In this document: in pieces, positions 61,262-64,000 of the stretch | Layout of the letters: every line of letters begins with the position of its first letter | Position numbering within the stretch: position 1 is the stretch's first letter | Source: Malurus cyaneus samueli | Taxonomy: Eukaryota; Chordata; Aves; Passeriformes; Maluridae | Direction of reading: 5' to 3' | Assembly: GCA_009741485.1 (NCBI GenBank) | Contig: CM019214.1 | Location: forward strand, 57,396,640 to 57,460,639 | DNA length: 64,000 bases | Notes under the pieces: generated by a model | Database searches by the model: none | The model's input: only the letters and a program-made list of their open reading frames with translations | Told to the model about the DNA's origin: nothing | Translations under genes and position numbers: made by a program

Positions 61262-64000
61262 GGGTTTGGTCTTTTGTTATTTGGGGTTTCTTTTTAATTT
61301 GAAAATAATTGTTAACTTTCTGCCTGGGAGAGAAACTAGCCATCTTTTAGAGAAACAAAAGAAAATTAAATAATTTCATAATGTAACTTCCCTACATGTG
61401 TCTGCTCCCCAAAAAGGTACTAATGTTTCAGATTTCTTTAAAACTTATATTTAGTTGAGAAATACCCTTTTATTCATCTTTGTCAAATTTACTTTACTAG
61501 GTATGCCATTATTCAATGACAGAATTTTTCTTTTTCTTTAAAACCAGCAGGTTAAAAGCTGCAGGTTTGTGATCCCCCTTTAAAGAATACATGTTTCATA
61601 GATAAACTAGGAATTTACATGTGTCTTCCGTGCTAATTTTTAAGTATTCATCATCTCCTGTGAGAAAAATGAAAGCAGATAATATTTTTTTCTTCAGCAG
61701 CAGCCATCAGCTTATGTGGCATCTCATTAATAAAGGGAAATATTTCATCCTTTTTGTATATAATATAATAAATATGTGAGTGCAAATAAATGTAAAAAAA
61801 TCATGCAGCGGGTAGGATGGAAAAATATTAAAATCGACATTTTTGCGCAAGCATCCAGAAAATATGGAAAATATGCAATAGTTTTCTGACATACCAAGAA
61901 TATAGAACTCAACCGGTGACAGTATGAAAAAAAACCCAAGTTGCCCAGTCCTTGGTTTTCATACAGGAACAGTTACACATTATTAAACCCACAGGTAAAA
62001 CTTACACCCTTACCAGGCTTGCTAGGATTCATCCATATAAACTCATTCAACATTCAAGGAATAATTTCAATTACAGTATTTATGTCAACCTGAAGGTAGA
62101 ATTCTCTAATTACAATAGGTTGTACTTTTAATTACACTCACTGTGCTTTATTTACATGTACCATATGAAATGAAATCCATTCTATTTCTTCATATTAATG
62201 TCTTTTGTAATTTGTATCCTTTTTTTTTCTTTGCATGAACTGAAGATTTCCCACACTTTTAGCACTTTTTCCACAGTTAGCCCCAACCGCTTTAAACATT
62301 TTTTTATTTCAAATTAATTAGAATCCTTTATTTATCATAATATGAATATCCTTTAGAAATTAAAGGGAAAGCAGCACCTTCTACCTGTTTCTGTATGGAG
62401 GAACTGTTTTATTTTAGTGGCCATTTTCAATATCTGTCAAGATAACATTTTGATATCTCTTTTAGGCTAGATATCAAGTTCTAATTACTGAAGTGAAGTA
62501 TTAGTAAAATGACCAGTATTTGTCATGTAACCATGACTACTTTTGAGATAAGTTTATGTCAAAAAAAAAAAAAAAATCAAAGTGAACTTACTTTGGAAAA
62601 ATAATACCTATATATATATACATGTACTGAATGACTACAAACCTTTATACAGAATACCTTTAAAAGGTTTGAAAGTCTTTCCTGTTTTGCAGACTACCTA
62701 TCTCAGTCAAATTCCTTCAACACTGTGTGGACAAACTCTGCTCTCCCGTTAAATGTGCTACATATCCAATAACATCCTTATAAACGTGCATTTTCCAGGT
62801 GCTTCCATATGCTATGAGAGCATATTCAAGATCAGGATAGAAATGTATACAAATCACATGAGAAGCCAAAGGAAAAAAGGAAAAAGAAACATCTGCAGTG
62901 CATCAATGGGAAAAAGTGTTTAAGCTGCCTGTTATTAACTGCTCAACCTGTTTTATGCTGGATTTCTGCATAATTATGTTACAGCGGAGGGGAGAAAACA
63001 GATGTTGAATAAAGATTGAAAATAAGAAAATGAGACTGTTAGAAAAGAAAAAAAAATAGTTGCTGTTGCTCACAGCTAGACATTTTTTGGCAAGACTTGT
63101 AGACAGCAATCTATTTCTCAAATTCATTGCCCATTTCTGCAAGATTAATGTAAAACAAAATGTTTCTTTTTAAGTCTGATCAGTTGAACAATTATACAGC
63201 TCCAATAATCCCCAAGTCAGTCTTTCAAGAAAGCAGCTGAATGTTTCCTCAAGCAGTTTCATAAATTAGATTAAATGAATATGATATCAGGTCAGAAACC
63301 CTATAAGCTCTTTTCATGGGAAGTTGTTGATAGCTTATGCAATTAGCTGCTTTTTTCATCCTTTGCAAATATCCAAATAATCCATACAAGATACATTTTT
63401 CACAATCTTTACAGAATAAATGCCATCAAACAGTACTTGCATGTTTTCTATGTTTCTCACACTTGTGTCATGTTTTGAAGCCAACTGAACTATAATTTTT
63501 TAAGAACATCTCAATTTTTTTTATCCGCTTAGTTGATATTTTCTGGCACTGGGTCTGAATGCATTAAGAAATTTCTGTCTGGTCTGGATAGAGCTATCTA
63601 AAAAAGGGGCCTAAAACTACATGTAGGCACTGCACTAAATTGTTTACACCACCACTACACCATAGGCTCTGCTTTACCCTGATTATTAGATTATTTACCT
63701 GAGCAGGTTATTCCTGAATTCGCTCTGCAGTGGCTCTTAACTAAAAGAATTGTGTGCTTTATTGCGACTGCTACCACACTTTTCCAGACATGGCTATTCG
63801 CAGGATTAAGATAAAATCAGAGACCATTTTGGAAGAGGGATTCAGATGTGAAATGAATCCTTTCTCCAAAGTTTTAATTTTCTTCTTGTTAACTAAAAAT
63901 ATTTTATTTTTCAAGCATTCCCGACTTTGCTTTCCTTTGCTATCCTCACCCTACATACCATCACAAGTAGACTTCAGTCTGTTGATCTGCTTCTTTCAGG

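Larger units (their letters stand above)
30580..64000 (+). other. PCDH17: PCDH17 intron 3 (partial, at least 33.4 kb)
   Basis: Starts with GTGAGT and continues past the right edge. I looked for the terminal exon (a long frame beginning with Glu-Pro-Glu-Glu-Cys, as in other vertebrates) and did not find it. The sequence is AT-rich with scattered T tracts and no convincing ORF. The longest, 139 codons on the minus strand at 40620-41039, has no recognisable protein. Listed separately are two LTRs, several CR1 pieces, inverted repeats, a G-rich block and a double E-box. In 30752-33078, 34337-39240, 42141-46029, 48451-55788 and 61262-64000 I can name nothing with confidence. Confidence 0.85.

Noticed and set aside
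30580..64000. Terminal PCDH17 exon within the window
   Set aside because: No frame encoding the expected EPEECVNC / CRVLGHSDRCWMP-type motif was seen on the + strand; it should lie further right.
1..64000. CRISPR arrays, tRNA or rRNA genes, bacterial-type operons
   Set aside because: No repeat-spacer pattern or recognisable cloverleaf or rRNA core seen; the window is vertebrate intron and exon sequence.

Overview
This window looks like avian nuclear DNA. The interspersed repeats are CR1 LINE fragments with the bird-type 3' end (tandem ATCATAGA/ATTCTATG octamers), one solo LTR of a class I recognise as avian ERVL, and a second retroviral LTR-like block. No mammalian SINEs were seen. The only protein-coding gene I can support is the 5' two-thirds of the delta-2 protocadherin PCDH17 on the + strand. 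I identify it from recalled family sequence (MYLSICC signal peptide, six cadherin repeats, one TM helix, and the SSSTFKDPERASLRDSGHG conserved motif in the tail). The species cannot be fixed from this sequence.

Layout. Bases 1-2440 are an almost identical second copy of PCDH17 exon 1 and its 5' UTR. This copy has eight missing bases and stops abruptly at an 18-A run. Bases 2441-3380 are the flank in front of the intact copy. Bases 3381-3693 are 5' UTR with small upstream ORFs. Bases 3694-6201 are the large first coding exon (836 codons: signal peptide, EC1-EC6, TM, proximal tail). Intron 1 is about 24 kb, exon 2 is 30192-30250, intron 2 is only 156 bp, and exon 3 is 30407-30579. Intron 3 then runs off the right edge. 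The last coding exon is not in the window, so the protein ends here at residue 913 plus one base of the next codon.

The rest is AT-rich intron. Recognisable content includes CR1 fragments of very different ages, among them a heavily decayed antisense copy of about 1.9 kb at 46-48 kb. It also includes two LTRs, a 265-bp pentanucleotide/tetranucleotide microsatellite, long A/T tracts, small tandem duplications, perfect short inverted repeats, a G-quadruplex-like G/T block, a CpG-dense patch just upstream of exon 2, and some sharp motif matches (a double CACGTG E-box with a 7-nt spacer, and an RFX-like palindrome).

The most notable points are: (1) the tandem copy of exon 1, whose differences are nearly all single-base deletions, which points to a false assembly duplication; (2) a tail that lacks the Lys-rich segment I expect right after RTYNCRIA; (3) an unbroken 55-nt pyrimidine tract abutting exon 3; (4) a ~41-43-bp periodic repeat in intron 1; (5) a 102-bp duplication that copied a CR1 end together with its non-CR1 flank. 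I found no new multi-gene system. All percentages and boundaries were read by eye.
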